A model generated the notes under the pieces. The model saw only the letters and a list, made by a program, of their open reading frames with translations, made no database searches and was not told where the DNA came from. A DNA stretch of 47,663 nucleotides, from the NCBI GenBank assembly GCA_051880475.1, contig JBJEOA010000036.1:1-47663 (forward strand), given 5' to 3'. The DNA comes from JAUUSJ01 sp051880475 (GTDB lineage Bacteria > Bacillota > Clostridia > Lachnospirales > Lachnospiraceae). Below are positions 33,898-42,060 of the stretch, one piece after another; within the stretch, counting starts at the first letter, position 1, and each line of letters opens with the position of its first letter. A program made the position numbers and the translations under genes.

Positions 33898-35169
33898 CTA
33901 TTGTTCCATATTATATCTTCTTATACTCTCGTCCTCTCTCTCAACAAATTGCTCTGGAGTTATCTCTCCTTTTGCTAAAAGTGGAAGAGATTCTTCTATC
34001 ACTTCTTCTTGTAAGATAGAATTCCATTTCATCTGATAACTTGGAATTAAAGTCGGTTCATTTACAATCGCCCTTGCATAATCTCCCTTGACATCCTCTC
34101 TATCTAATGTCATCGCTAAAAAAATTTCTCTTTGCTTTTTTCGCTCTGATATTCGAAATTTTATAAATTCTATTGCTCCCTGCTTTACCTCATCACTATA
34201 TGTATTAATAATAGACCAAGAATACACTGAGAAAACACTTCTATTTTCCGGAAAAGTAGAAAAAGCTACTTTATCATAAATCTTCTCATCTAATTGCTGA
34301 ATCTCCCAATATCCATTGGCAAGCATCGCCGTTTTTCCGTCACAAAAATTTTTATGGGCCACATCAAAATCATTGTGAAGAGCATCCTCTGTCGTGTACT
34401 GAAAAATTTTCTTTAATGTTTTCGCTATTCTAAGTCCTGTCTCATTATTATAAGAAGCTGGGAGAAGTTCTTCCATAAATTCCTTTCCTCCCTTCACATT
34501 TAAAGCCTCTGAAGTGGCTATTAACATAGCACTCCAACCCGTTCCTCCTGTGTGAAGAGATAGCGGAATAATGTCATTTTCTTTTAATTTATCGCATACT
34601 TTCCAAAAATCTTCCCATGTCGTTGGAAACTCTTTTATCCCTGCTTTCTTAAATAATTCTTTATTCCAAAAGAAACCGGCGCAACTAAACATCTCATTTT
34701 CTACTGGACAGGCGTATATTTTTCCATCTTTTTCTCTGGCATTTTCTAAAATTTGTGTTCCAAGCATATCCTTTAGCTCTTCGTCCCCCTCTATATAGGG
34801 CGACAAATCCGTTAATCTCCCGTCCTCCACCATCATCTCATAAAAAGAAGGTATAATCTGAGCATCAAAAATAATCGCTGGGAGTTTATCCATTACGTTC
34901 ATTTTTTTTAAATTCGTTCTATATTCTTCTTCCGTCTCCATAACCCAGGTTACATCTATATAATATTTATCCTTATATATCTCATTAAACTTTTTGACTA
35001 ATTTTTCCTCGTCTTTTTCACCAGTTTCTAGATTCACACGAAAAATAACTGGAATAGAAATAACCGTATCTTTTTTTTCCTCCTTCACCTCGTTCTTTTC
35101 ACAAGAACTTAATACATAGCAAAAACATATACCCACCAAAACCATTAATAATTTTTTTCTACTTTTCAT
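33898..35169 (-). CDS. Second extracellular solute-binding lipoprotein, linked to a YesM/YesN system
   Basis: 423 residues from the ATG at 35169. The lipoprotein signal ends at LSSC (C23). The fold is family 1 binding protein (VKKFNEIYKDKYYIDVTWV, WEDFWKVCDKLKENDIIPLSL, KTAMLANGYWEIQQL). It is diverged from the binding protein next door and has no permeases of its own. Its start lies 11 nt inside the 3' end of the histidine kinase gene, so it is made with the kinase. This suggests a sensory role, presenting sugar to the kinase, as in known binding-protein/kinase/regulator trios. That role is inferred from gene order only. Confidence 0.85.
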   Translation of the reverse strand: MKSRKKLLMVLVGICFCYVLSSCEKNEVKEEKKDTVISIPVIFRVNLETGEKDEEKLVKKFNEIYKDKYYIDVTWVMETEEEYRTNLKKMNVMDKLPAIIFDAQIIPSFYEMMVEDGRLTDLSPYIEGDEELKDMLGTQILENAREKDGKIYACPVENEMFSCAGFFWNKELFKKAGIKEFPTTWEDFWKVCDKLKENDIIPLSLHTGGTGWSAMLIATSEALNVKGGKEFMEELLPASYNNETGLRIAKTLKKIFQYTTEDALHNDFDVAHKNFCDGKTAMLANGYWEIQQLDEKIYDKVAFSTFPENRSVFSVYSWSIINTYSDEVKQGAIEFIKFRISERKKQREIFLAMTLDREDVKGDYARAIVNEPTLIPSYQMKWNSILQEEVIEESLPLLAKGEITPEQFVEREDESIRRYNMEQ

Positions 35170-36946
35170 ACTCCAATCCACCCCTTGGAATCTTTATTGT
35201 AAACCGTGTTCCCTGAGACACTGGCTCACATAATAATTTTGCCTCTTCACCGTATTTTAACCTCAACCTCGTCATAATATTTACAATACCGTATCCATGT
35301 TCTTTGCTTTTCACCACACTCTCCATCTGCGTCACTTCTGTATTGTTCAAGGAGCATATTTTCCCTGCGATATCCCATTCGATTGGTTTTCCATTATTAT
35401 AAACATCAAATACTAAAAAATCTTTATACCATTTCACTCGAATTTTTATAATTCCACCCTCAAATAATTCACAAAATCCATATTTAATCGCATTCTCCAC
35501 AAGAGGCTGCAATATCATTTTTAAAACCTTGACGTTATTTTCATCAATCTCGCACTCAATCTCGTAGTCAAATAAACTCTGGTTTCTTATCTTTTGGATT
35601 TCCATATAGCTTCTTACATTATCAATTTCATCCTTTACGCAAATCACATCACTGCCTTTACTTAAAGTTACTCTTAAGTACTTTGACAATGCCTGTATCA
35701 TCTTCATCGTCATAGGATCTTTATTAATTCTAGCTAACATATAAATCGTATCCAATGTATTATACAGAAAATGAGGATTAATCTGATTAATCAATGTATT
35801 TAACTCACTTTTCCTTAATTGTTTTTCCTGTTTTTTCATCTCGATCAGTTGATTTTCTAATCTCTCGAGCAGTTCATTATATACATCACCAATTTTATCC
35901 AACTCTGTATTTGTCCGAGTGAATTTTGTCTTCGTAAAATCTATTCCATCAAATTGAATCATAGCTGTACTAATTTCTTGAATAGGCTTTGTAAATCGCT
36001 CTGCAAAATAAATACTCAAAAAAATAACAAATACTACCATCCCTATATAAATAAGAAGTAATAGACCTAATACTCTCACAATTGCCTCTAAAAATACTGA
36101 ATTTGGAACATATGTAAATACGAGAAAACCTGTCTCTTCTTGCCTATATGCAAAGGCTTTTCCCGCCCCTATTTTTTCATCTTTCAAATGACCGTCATTT
36201 GTTTTCTCAATTTTATCTCGAATCTTTTTGCAAATTTCTCCATATTTTTTCTCAGCATCATCATCTATATTAGAAAGACAGAGCGTGCCGTTTTCATCTA
36301 AAACTCCGACTACGACATCTTTACTATCTTCTTTCACTTCATTTATAATTTGATTTAAAAAACCACCTTCCATTTTAAAAAACATCATGCCAGGCTCATG
36401 GGAATAATTCATATTTCTTATATATCTTCCGACAAAAAGGCCCATCTGTTCTTTTCCAAATATCGTGTCTTCTCTCCAAAACCACCTCGTTCTCGAATAA
36501 TCTCCCCGCAAAATATTTACGAACTCGCTGTTTTTAAATTCACGATAATCAATATGATAATAAGATTTCGTATAAATATTTTTCTTATTATCAATATACA
36601 TATAATTAGACATCTTAGCTAAATTTATATAGGCAAGCTGCTTACGAAGCGATGTTTTTTCCGTCACAGTCAATGTTTGATTTGTAAGGCTTTTTTGTAT
36701 TTCTTTCATATTAATGCATTCTTCCATCGCCTTATCCGTCTTTAAAAAAAGCGAATCTATCTCAATTCCCATCTTTTCATTGACAAATGTATATTTTTCA
36801 ACTACATTTTCATCGATGGACTGTCTCATAAAAACACTGACAACAATAATAGTTAGCAACATCAGCACTGTCAAAACGGATAATGTATATTTTAAATATC
36901 TTCTTCGTATATTATTGGATTGTATCCATTTTTGTATTTTGGTCAT
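35159..36946 (-). CDS. yesM: YesM-type sensor histidine kinase
   Basis: 595 residues. TM1 (about 20-40), a large extracytoplasmic sensor (about 41-290), TM2 (about 290-315) and HAMP (RFTKPIQEISTAM). The His_kinase domain (PF06580) has the phospho-acceptor in INQINPHFLYNTLD (H392), and a HATPase with LVENAIKYGF and GYGIVNIMTRL. The ATG overlaps the response-regulator stop by 4 nt (ATGA). It probably senses an oligosaccharide or the companion binding lipoprotein encoded just downstream. Confidence 0.9.
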   Translation of the reverse strand: MTKIQKWIQSNNIRRRYLKYTLSVLTVLMLLTIIVVSVFMRQSIDENVVEKYTFVNEKMGIEIDSLFLKTDKAMEECINMKEIQKSLTNQTLTVTEKTSLRKQLAYINLAKMSNYMYIDNKKNIYTKSYYHIDYREFKNSEFVNILRGDYSRTRWFWREDTIFGKEQMGLFVGRYIRNMNYSHEPGMMFFKMEGGFLNQIINEVKEDSKDVVVGVLDENGTLCLSNIDDDAEKKYGEICKKIRDKIEKTNDGHLKDEKIGAGKAFAYRQEETGFLVFTYVPNSVFLEAIVRVLGLLLLIYIGMVVFVIFLSIYFAERFTKPIQEISTAMIQFDGIDFTKTKFTRTNTELDKIGDVYNELLERLENQLIEMKKQEKQLRKSELNTLINQINPHFLYNTLDTIYMLARINKDPMTMKMIQALSKYLRVTLSKGSDVICVKDEIDNVRSYMEIQKIRNQSLFDYEIECEIDENNVKVLKMILQPLVENAIKYGFCELFEGGIIKIRVKWYKDFLVFDVYNNGKPIEWDIAGKICSLNNTEVTQMESVVKSKEHGYGIVNIMTRLRLKYGEEAKLLCEPVSQGTRFTIKIPRGGLEYEK

Positions 36947-38532
36947 ACCTCATATTCCTTTTTATATTCACTTGGGGACATTCCTGTATAACTTTTAAAA
37001 AGATAAGAAAAATAAGATGGATTAGAAATTCCTACTTTCTCACATATCATTGCCATACTATCATTTCCCTTTTGAATTAATTTTTTTGCTTTTTCCATTC
37101 TCTGTTTTAATAAATATTTTTTAAAGGTCATATGAAAAGTATTTTTAAATACTCGCCCAAAATAGACTGGATTTAAATAAATTTGTTCAGCCACCGAAAT
37201 AATCGATAAATTCTCATCATCTAAATGTTCTTCAATATAGGCAACTGCCACAGACATATATTCGCTAAAATATTTCGTCTCATTTTTCTCAGAACATTTT
37301 ATTCTCTCTTCAATTGCCGTACATAATATTTTATAGCATACATCCACTGCCTTTGTTGCATTTAAATTTTGTAGATTTGAATAATAGCTTTGAAAAATTT
37401 GTTCTATCTCATCTGTCATTCCATATGATTCCCTTAAACTAAATTCTACCTGAAGCATGGCTTTATGTAAATACTTACATTGCATCGCCTCGTCATCTGG
37501 CAAGTCATAAATAAATTGGATAAAAGCTTTTTTTAACTCCTCTTTATTATTCTTTCTGATAGCATTCAAAATGAGAACTTCCTCCTCCAAAGAATGATGT
37601 TTCTTATCCTCTTTCATTTCTTTTGATACATTAAATGCACTTGCACCCGATATGCTTGCTAAGTCAAAAAAACTAATTGCTTCCTCATAAGCCTTTTTCA
37701 TTCCCTCAATATTTTCATATACATTGGACACTGCGGCGATGATTGGACAGTCATTTTCTTTATTCAATTCATTTAAAATAACACGAGCTGTCTTAACAAC
37801 CCCACAATCTTTTGTTCTTATTAAGTAAATTTGATGTTTATCTGATGTCTCAAACTCCCAACAGCAATAGTTTTCTCTTATTTTTTCTCCCAATAATTGG
37901 AGAGTTGAAAATTTCTGTGTCTCATATCCAAGAGAATTAATAATCTTATAAGAAATGTCTAAATCTACACAGATTGCCAAGAATAAATCGTCTTTCTCAA
38001 TAAAATTAGGTATTGCTTTAAATACTTCTTCTGCTTTATCATACGAAATACTATTTTGTACATATTTTTGAATGATGACCTGCAAAAAGTTCATAGAATC
38101 ATCTTGAATTAAATTTTGTAACTGCTCTTTTTGAATTTTATTTTGCATTCCCTCTTTGCATTTTTCATAGGCAGATTGCATTGTCTCATAAAGTTTCTCA
38201 TCCTCGATTGGCTTTAATAAATAAGAAAACGCACCAAGTTCACAGGCTTTTTGTGCGTACTCAAAATCTCGATATGCACTTAAAACAATAAATAAGCATG
38301 GAATATTTCTTTTTTGAATTTCCTCCATCACCATTAAGCCTGTTATTTGTTTCATTCGAATATCAGTCAGTACTACATGGGGTCGTGTTTGCTCGATTAC
38401 CTCAATAGCCTCCTCTCCAGATTTTGCTGTTCCCACAACAAAAAAGCCCATCTCACTCCACTCATATGTCTCTAATAGACCTTGCAATAAAATTGGCTCA
38501 TCATCCACAATAACTAGTTTCAAAAGTTTCAT
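36943..38532 (-). CDS. yesN: YesN-type response regulator (REC + AraC HTH)
   Basis: 529 residues. The receiver domain (1-120) has DD at 10-11, the phospho-acceptor D57 (VLTDIRMKQITG) and KPI. A long middle region (about 130-410) separates it from a C-terminal AraC-type double HTH (VYFGRVFKNTFHMTFKKYLL and ISNPSYFSYLFKSYTGMSPSEY). This is the partner of the YesM kinase. Likely targets are the adjacent sugar ABC transporter genes. It is the first gene of the three-gene regulatory operon. Confidence 0.92.
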   Translation of the reverse strand: MKLLKLVIVDDEPILLQGLLETYEWSEMGFFVVGTAKSGEEAIEVIEQTRPHVVLTDIRMKQITGLMVMEEIQKRNIPCLFIVLSAYRDFEYAQKACELGAFSYLLKPIEDEKLYETMQSAYEKCKEGMQNKIQKEQLQNLIQDDSMNFLQVIIQKYVQNSISYDKAEEVFKAIPNFIEKDDLFLAICVDLDISYKIINSLGYETQKFSTLQLLGEKIRENYCCWEFETSDKHQIYLIRTKDCGVVKTARVILNELNKENDCPIIAAVSNVYENIEGMKKAYEEAISFFDLASISGASAFNVSKEMKEDKKHHSLEEEVLILNAIRKNNKEELKKAFIQFIYDLPDDEAMQCKYLHKAMLQVEFSLRESYGMTDEIEQIFQSYYSNLQNLNATKAVDVCYKILCTAIEERIKCSEKNETKYFSEYMSVAVAYIEEHLDDENLSIISVAEQIYLNPVYFGRVFKNTFHMTFKKYLLKQRMEKAKKLIQKGNDSMAMICEKVGISNPSYFSYLFKSYTGMSPSEYKKEYEV

Positions 38533-39029
38533 TCTGTTTTTCCCTTCTTTGTATAATCTAACTTATGAGAAGCTACGAAATGGATTTAAGCAGTAAGCGA
38601 ATATGCCCGCTCTCGCAGGCATCGTATCCATCTCTATACAATGATATAATTTCACTTATATCATTGTATCATAGTTTTCATAAAATTTTTATCAAGTATT
38701 ATACTCTTTGCCCAAAAAATTATACTTAATCTCCTTATTTATTGATTATTTTATACGTCAATTCAAAAAAATTTACTATTTTTTAACTATTTAAAAAATA
38801 ATTTTTTTCTTGAATTTAAAAAAAATACTATATTCATACCATTTTTTGTTGTAAACTTATAGGAGAATAATTATCTTTAATGGAAGAAATTTTTAATTTT
38901 AATATAAATTATAGAAGAAATATTTTATATCAAATAAGAGAAGATTCACTGCTGACAAATAAACTGCCACAAAAATGATATTGGCATTTTGAAAAGATTT
39001 TTAAAATAAACAGGAGGAATATATAAAAA
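38533..39029. promoter_or_regulatory. Divergent intergenic region between yesN and the D5 helicase
   Basis: 497 very AT-rich bp. It contains a 14-bp perfect inverted repeat at 38636-38669, listed separately. A GCCCG-N6-GCAGGC-type hairpin lies at 38605-38620. A TGCCA/TGGCA dyad lies near 38971, close to the helicase gene. AGGAGG sits 12 nt before the helicase ATG. No gene was recognised. Confidence 0.45.
38636..38669. repeat. 14-bp perfect inverted repeat upstream of yesN
   Basis: ATACAATGATATAA (38636-38649) and its exact reverse complement (38656-38669), with 6 nt between. It lies about 105 nt upstream of the yesN start. There is no T-tract, so an operator is more likely than a terminator. 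Confidence 0.6.
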
Positions 39030-40793
39030 ATGGAAAAATTTACGAATGAATTTTTCAACAACCTTCTTTCCAATGCAACCAGTATTAACGAAGCGATTCA
39101 AATTATGAGAAAAATTCAAGATGAAATTGAGGAAAATGAGGGGAGAGAAAAAGCAGAACAATTTGGTGAGAAATTTAATGCCTTTATTTTGAGAAATTGG
39201 AACGCATCAACAAAACCAAGCCAAATAGAACATACTCAAGTAATAAAATCAGATAGTCAACATATATTAAATATTCCAGATTCTACTAGCTTCCCTTCTA
39301 AACAAATCACAAAAGAAGTTCCTAAGAAAAAGAAGCTAGCGTATTTCTCTACTAATTTATCTGAGAAATCAAATATCAATTTAAATGACTACTCTGAGCT
39401 TCTCTCTCACCAATACGGAGAGATGGACGTAGCAGAACTTTTTGGAATACTCTATAAAGATAAAATGCACTTCGTTCCAGAAAAAAAAGTATATTATATA
39501 TTTGATGGGAAAAAATGGATTCCCGACATAGAACATATCAAGGTAAAAACTTATGCGAAAGACTTCATAAAATCTGTTCTTTCCTATATATTAGAAAATC
39601 AAAAAGAGAATACCGAAGATATTTTTTATTATAACTCCTATCTAGGATGGAAAAAGAGGGCGAGTCTAATAGAAGATTGTAAAACTGTTTATCCAATTTC
39701 TATTCAGGATTTTGATGCTTCCACTCATTTATTTAACTGTCAAAATGGTACATTGCGATTGGATACAAATAAATTTTATGAACATAACCCAGCAGACCTC
39801 CTCTCACAAATATCCAATGTAGAGTATAGAGAAAATGCAAGCTGTGAGAAATGGGAAAAATTTATTTTTGAAATTATGGATGGTGATTCCACCTGCATCG
39901 AGTTTCTCCAAATGATTTGTGGTCTTTTTTTGACCTCCTACACAGACGAGGATTGTTTTTTTCTATTTTACGGCGTCGGTGGAAGAAATGGAAAAAGTAC
40001 TCTCTGTGATACCCTTCTTTATCTTATGGGAGATTACGCAAAGACAGCTAAATCATCTAGCATCACTAAAAAAACTGGAAATAATCTGACAGGACCAAAT
40101 GAAGATCTTGCAAGACTTCGAGGATGCCGACTTTTATCTATTGCTAGTTCCGACGAAGAACTAAATCTTGATGCAACTCTCATAAAGAGTTTAAGTAAAC
40201 ATGATACCATTACTGCACGATTTCCTTATCAAGATAGCTTTAAGTATCATCCAGAATTTAAAATTATTATTTCAACTAACTATCTGCCTCGAATTAATGA
40301 CAGTAGAATTTTTGCCTCAAATAATATGATTCTTCTTCCTTTCCCAGTGCATTTTCCACTCGGAGATGAAGATCCATCTTTAAAAGAATTTTTCTGTCAA
40401 CCAGAAAATCTAAGTGGTATTTTCAACTGGTGTCTTGAGGGGTTAGAAAAATATATGACTTTACGCCATACTTCTTCTCAGGGATTAAAGTATTATCTTC
40501 CTAAAAAAGTAAAGGAGCGAATAGAGGAATGTAAGCAGGAACAAGATTTTTCTCTAGTGGCTACATTTATTAAGAAAAATTTAGTAAAAAATGAAGATGA
40601 AACGATTTCTGCAAAAGAGGTTTTTCGTTCTTATTCAAAATGGTGTAGAGAAAAAGATTATGCAAGATGTAATTATAGAAATTTTATTAAGGAGCTGAGA
40701 AAACAAAAGACATTGACTAGAAGAAGTGAGGGATTTGTTATTTTGGGGTATACTTGTACTCAGCAAGAAAATATTAATTCTACTGAAAACTGA
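39030..40793 (+). CDS. D5/P4-family SF3 helicase (phage/plasmid primase-type), stand-alone
   Basis: 587 residues. The N-terminal 110 residues are charged and have no Prim-Pol or Toprim motif. A D5_N-like region follows (about 130-295, CQNGTLRLDTN), then an SF3 helicase with Walker A GVGGRNGKST at 315-324, Walker B LLSIASSDEE, and the sensor block IIISTNYLPRI. The C-terminal 80 residues (AKEVFRSYSKWCREKDY) resemble the winged-helix tail of such proteins and may bind DNA. Relatives replicate phages, plasmids and integrated elements. Here no integrase, capsid or partition gene is visible. The gene is followed at once by a repeat-rich, origin-like region. Family is secure; role is inferred. Confidence 0.85.
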   Translation: MEKFTNEFFNNLLSNATSINEAIQIMRKIQDEIEENEGREKAEQFGEKFNAFILRNWNASTKPSQIEHTQVIKSDSQHILNIPDSTSFPSKQITKEVPKKKKLAYFSTNLSEKSNINLNDYSELLSHQYGEMDVAELFGILYKDKMHFVPEKKVYYIFDGKKWIPDIEHIKVKTYAKDFIKSVLSYILENQKENTEDIFYYNSYLGWKKRASLIEDCKTVYPISIQDFDASTHLFNCQNGTLRLDTNKFYEHNPADLLSQISNVEYRENASCEKWEKFIFEIMDGDSTCIEFLQMICGLFLTSYTDEDCFFLFYGVGGRNGKSTLCDTLLYLMGDYAKTAKSSSITKKTGNNLTGPNEDLARLRGCRLLSIASSDEELNLDATLIKSLSKHDTITARFPYQDSFKYHPEFKIIISTNYLPRINDSRIFASNNMILLPFPVHFPLGDEDPSLKEFFCQPENLSGIFNWCLEGLEKYMTLRHTSSQGLKYYLPKKVKERIEECKQEQDFSLVATFIKKNLVKNEDETISAKEVFRSYSKWCREKDYARCNYRNFIKELRKQKTLTRRSEGFVILGYTCTQQENINSTEN

Positions 40794-40865
40794 TAGAATA
40801 TAACTTATATAATTCTTAATAAATAATTGAAAATCTAAAAAATGAATTTCTAAGAAACGCGAATG

Positions 40866-41036
40866 AAAATGGGGTACCTTCTTTTTAAACACGCTACGTT
40901 TCTAAATTTTAACCGCACGCTTATTTATGCTGCTCCCGCGAACTCGCTTCGCTCAGACAGCGCTCCCGCAGCAAAGCTAGTGCAGTTAAAATCTTTAGAA
41001 GCCTCGCTATCGTTTAAAAAGAAGGTACCCCATTTT
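40866..41036. repeat. Structured GC-rich element, left copy (palindromic, terminator-like)
   Basis: Perfect 25-nt arms at 40866-40890 and 41012-41036 enclose a 121-nt core (40891-41011). Inside, TTTTAAC-GCAC pairs with GTGC-GTTAAAA and TTCTAAA pairs with TTTAGAA. The apical GC-rich part contains GCTGC/GCAGC and GCGAA/TTCGC stems. The right arm runs into TTTTTTT, so it can end the helicase transcript. The core recurs in inverted orientation at 42399-42519. Confidence 0.85.
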
Positions 41037-41081
41037 TTTCGCTGTCTTATGATATCCATTTTGATTATATTATTTTTGTCT

Positions 41082-41341
41082 GATGTAGATAATGTAGAAA
41101 GTTTTTTAAATTAGTTTTAAAAGCTATTATTTTGATGTAGATAATGTAGAAGATTTTTTAAATTAGTTTTAAAAGCTATTGTTTTGATGTAGATAGTGTA
41201 GAAAATTTTTTAAATTAATTTTAAAAGTTATTGTTTTGATGTAGATAATGTAGAAGATTTTTTAAATTAGTTTTAAAAGCTATTGTTTTGATGTAGATAA
41301 TGTAGCAGATTTTTTAAATTAATTTTAAAAATGGCCTTTTT
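41082..41341 (+). repeat. Five 52-bp direct repeats (iteron-like)
   Basis: Units start at 41082, 41134, 41186, 41238 and 41290, each exactly 52 bp. Each begins GATGTAGATAATGTAGA (two ATGTAG half-sites 9 bp apart), followed by a T-tract, TTAAATTA-TTTTAAAAG and a short spacer. Unit 3 has GTGTAG as its second half-site, and the end of unit 5 is diverged. 52 bp equals five turns of B-DNA, so a bound protein would sit on one face. Confidence 0.93.
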
Positions 41342-41352
41342 GGAGGCTATAA

Positions 41353-41490
41353 ATGTAGCAAATGTAGTAAAAAATGAAAATAAAAATTAAGATGTAGATA
41401 ATGTAGATAAAAATAAAAATTAATTTTAAAAACTTCCTACATTTGCTACATTTCAAAGTATATTTTTATTTTTTGCTACATCTTCTACAT
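41353..41490. repeat. Iteron module 0: two forward and two reverse ATGTAG pairs
   Basis: Forward ATGTAG-N3-ATGTAG at 41353-41367 and 41392-41406; reverse pairs at 41437-41451 and 41476-41490. A DnaA-box cluster follows at 41494. AT-only DNA lies between the sites. Confidence 0.88.
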
Positions 41491-41493
41491 AAG

Positions 41494-41520
41494 TTATCCA
41501 CATTATCCACAATTTCCACA
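41494..41520 (+). promoter_or_regulatory. DnaA-box cluster 1
   Basis: Three abutting 9-mers: TTATCCACA (41494), TTATCCACA (41503) and ATTTCCACA (41512). The first two match the DnaA box exactly. Confidence 0.8.
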
Positions 41521-41557
41521 TTTTGTGTATTTCCGTTTTTTTCTTCTTTACGATAAG

Positions 41558-41584
41558 TTATCCACACTATCCACATTATCCACA
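41558..41584 (+). promoter_or_regulatory. DnaA-box cluster 2
   Basis: Three abutting 9-mers: TTATCCACA (41558), CTATCCACA (41567) and TTATCCACA (41576). Same strand as the other clusters; no iteron between it and cluster 1. Confidence 0.8.
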
Positions 41585-41630
41585 ATCCATTTTTTCCTAT
41601 ATTTTTCTATTTTTTTCCTTTTTTCTAAAG

Positions 41631-41657
41631 TTATCCACATTATCCACACTATCCACA
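41631..41657 (+). promoter_or_regulatory. DnaA-box cluster 3
   Basis: Three abutting 9-mers: TTATCCACA (41631), TTATCCACA (41640) and CTATCCACA (41649). Confidence 0.8.
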
Positions 41658-41665
41658 ATTTTGTA

Positions 41666-41833
41666 ATGTAGTAAATGTAGCAACTTTTTTAAATTATTTT
41701 TATAATGTAGTAAATGTAGCAAGTTTTTAAAATTAATTTTTATTTTTTGCTACACTTACTACATTTTATTTTTCATCTTCATTTTTTGCTACATTTACTA
41801 CACTAGTTATCCACATTATCCACAGTTTCCACA
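41666..41833. repeat. 177-bp module 1: four iteron pairs plus DnaA-box cluster 4
   Basis: Forward pairs at 41666-41680 and 41705-41719; reverse pairs at 41750-41764 and 41789-41803. The DnaA cluster follows: TTATCCACA (41807), TTATCCACA (41816), GTTTCCACA (41825). The next module starts 177 bp later with nearly the same sequence. Confidence 0.9.
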
Positions 41834-41842
41834 TTTTTATTG

Positions 41843-42010
41843 ATGTAGGAAATGTAGCAACTTTTTTAAATTATTTTTATGATGTAGCAAATGTAGTAAG
41901 TTTTTAAAATTAATTTTTATTTTTTGCTACACTTACTACATTTTATTTTTTATCTTCATTTTTTGCTACATTTGCTACACTAGTTATCCACATTATCCAC
42001 AATTTCCACA
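41843..42010. repeat. 177-bp module 2: four iteron pairs plus DnaA-box cluster 5
   Basis: Forward pairs at 41843-41857 and 41882-41896; reverse pairs at 41928-41941 and 41966-41980. The DnaA cluster follows: TTATCCACA (41984), TTATCCACA (41993), ATTTCCACA (42002). It is a near copy of module 1. A unique T/C-rich 50-bp stretch follows before module 3. Confidence 0.9.
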
Positions 42011-42060
42011 TTTTTTCCCCTTTTTAAGCCGTTTTTCTGCCCTTTTTTTCATGAAATTTG

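Noticed and set aside
40863..41114. 83-residue plus-strand reading frame
   Set aside because: It runs through the left structured palindrome; the coding appearance comes from the GC-rich core, which also explains a similar open frame elsewhere.
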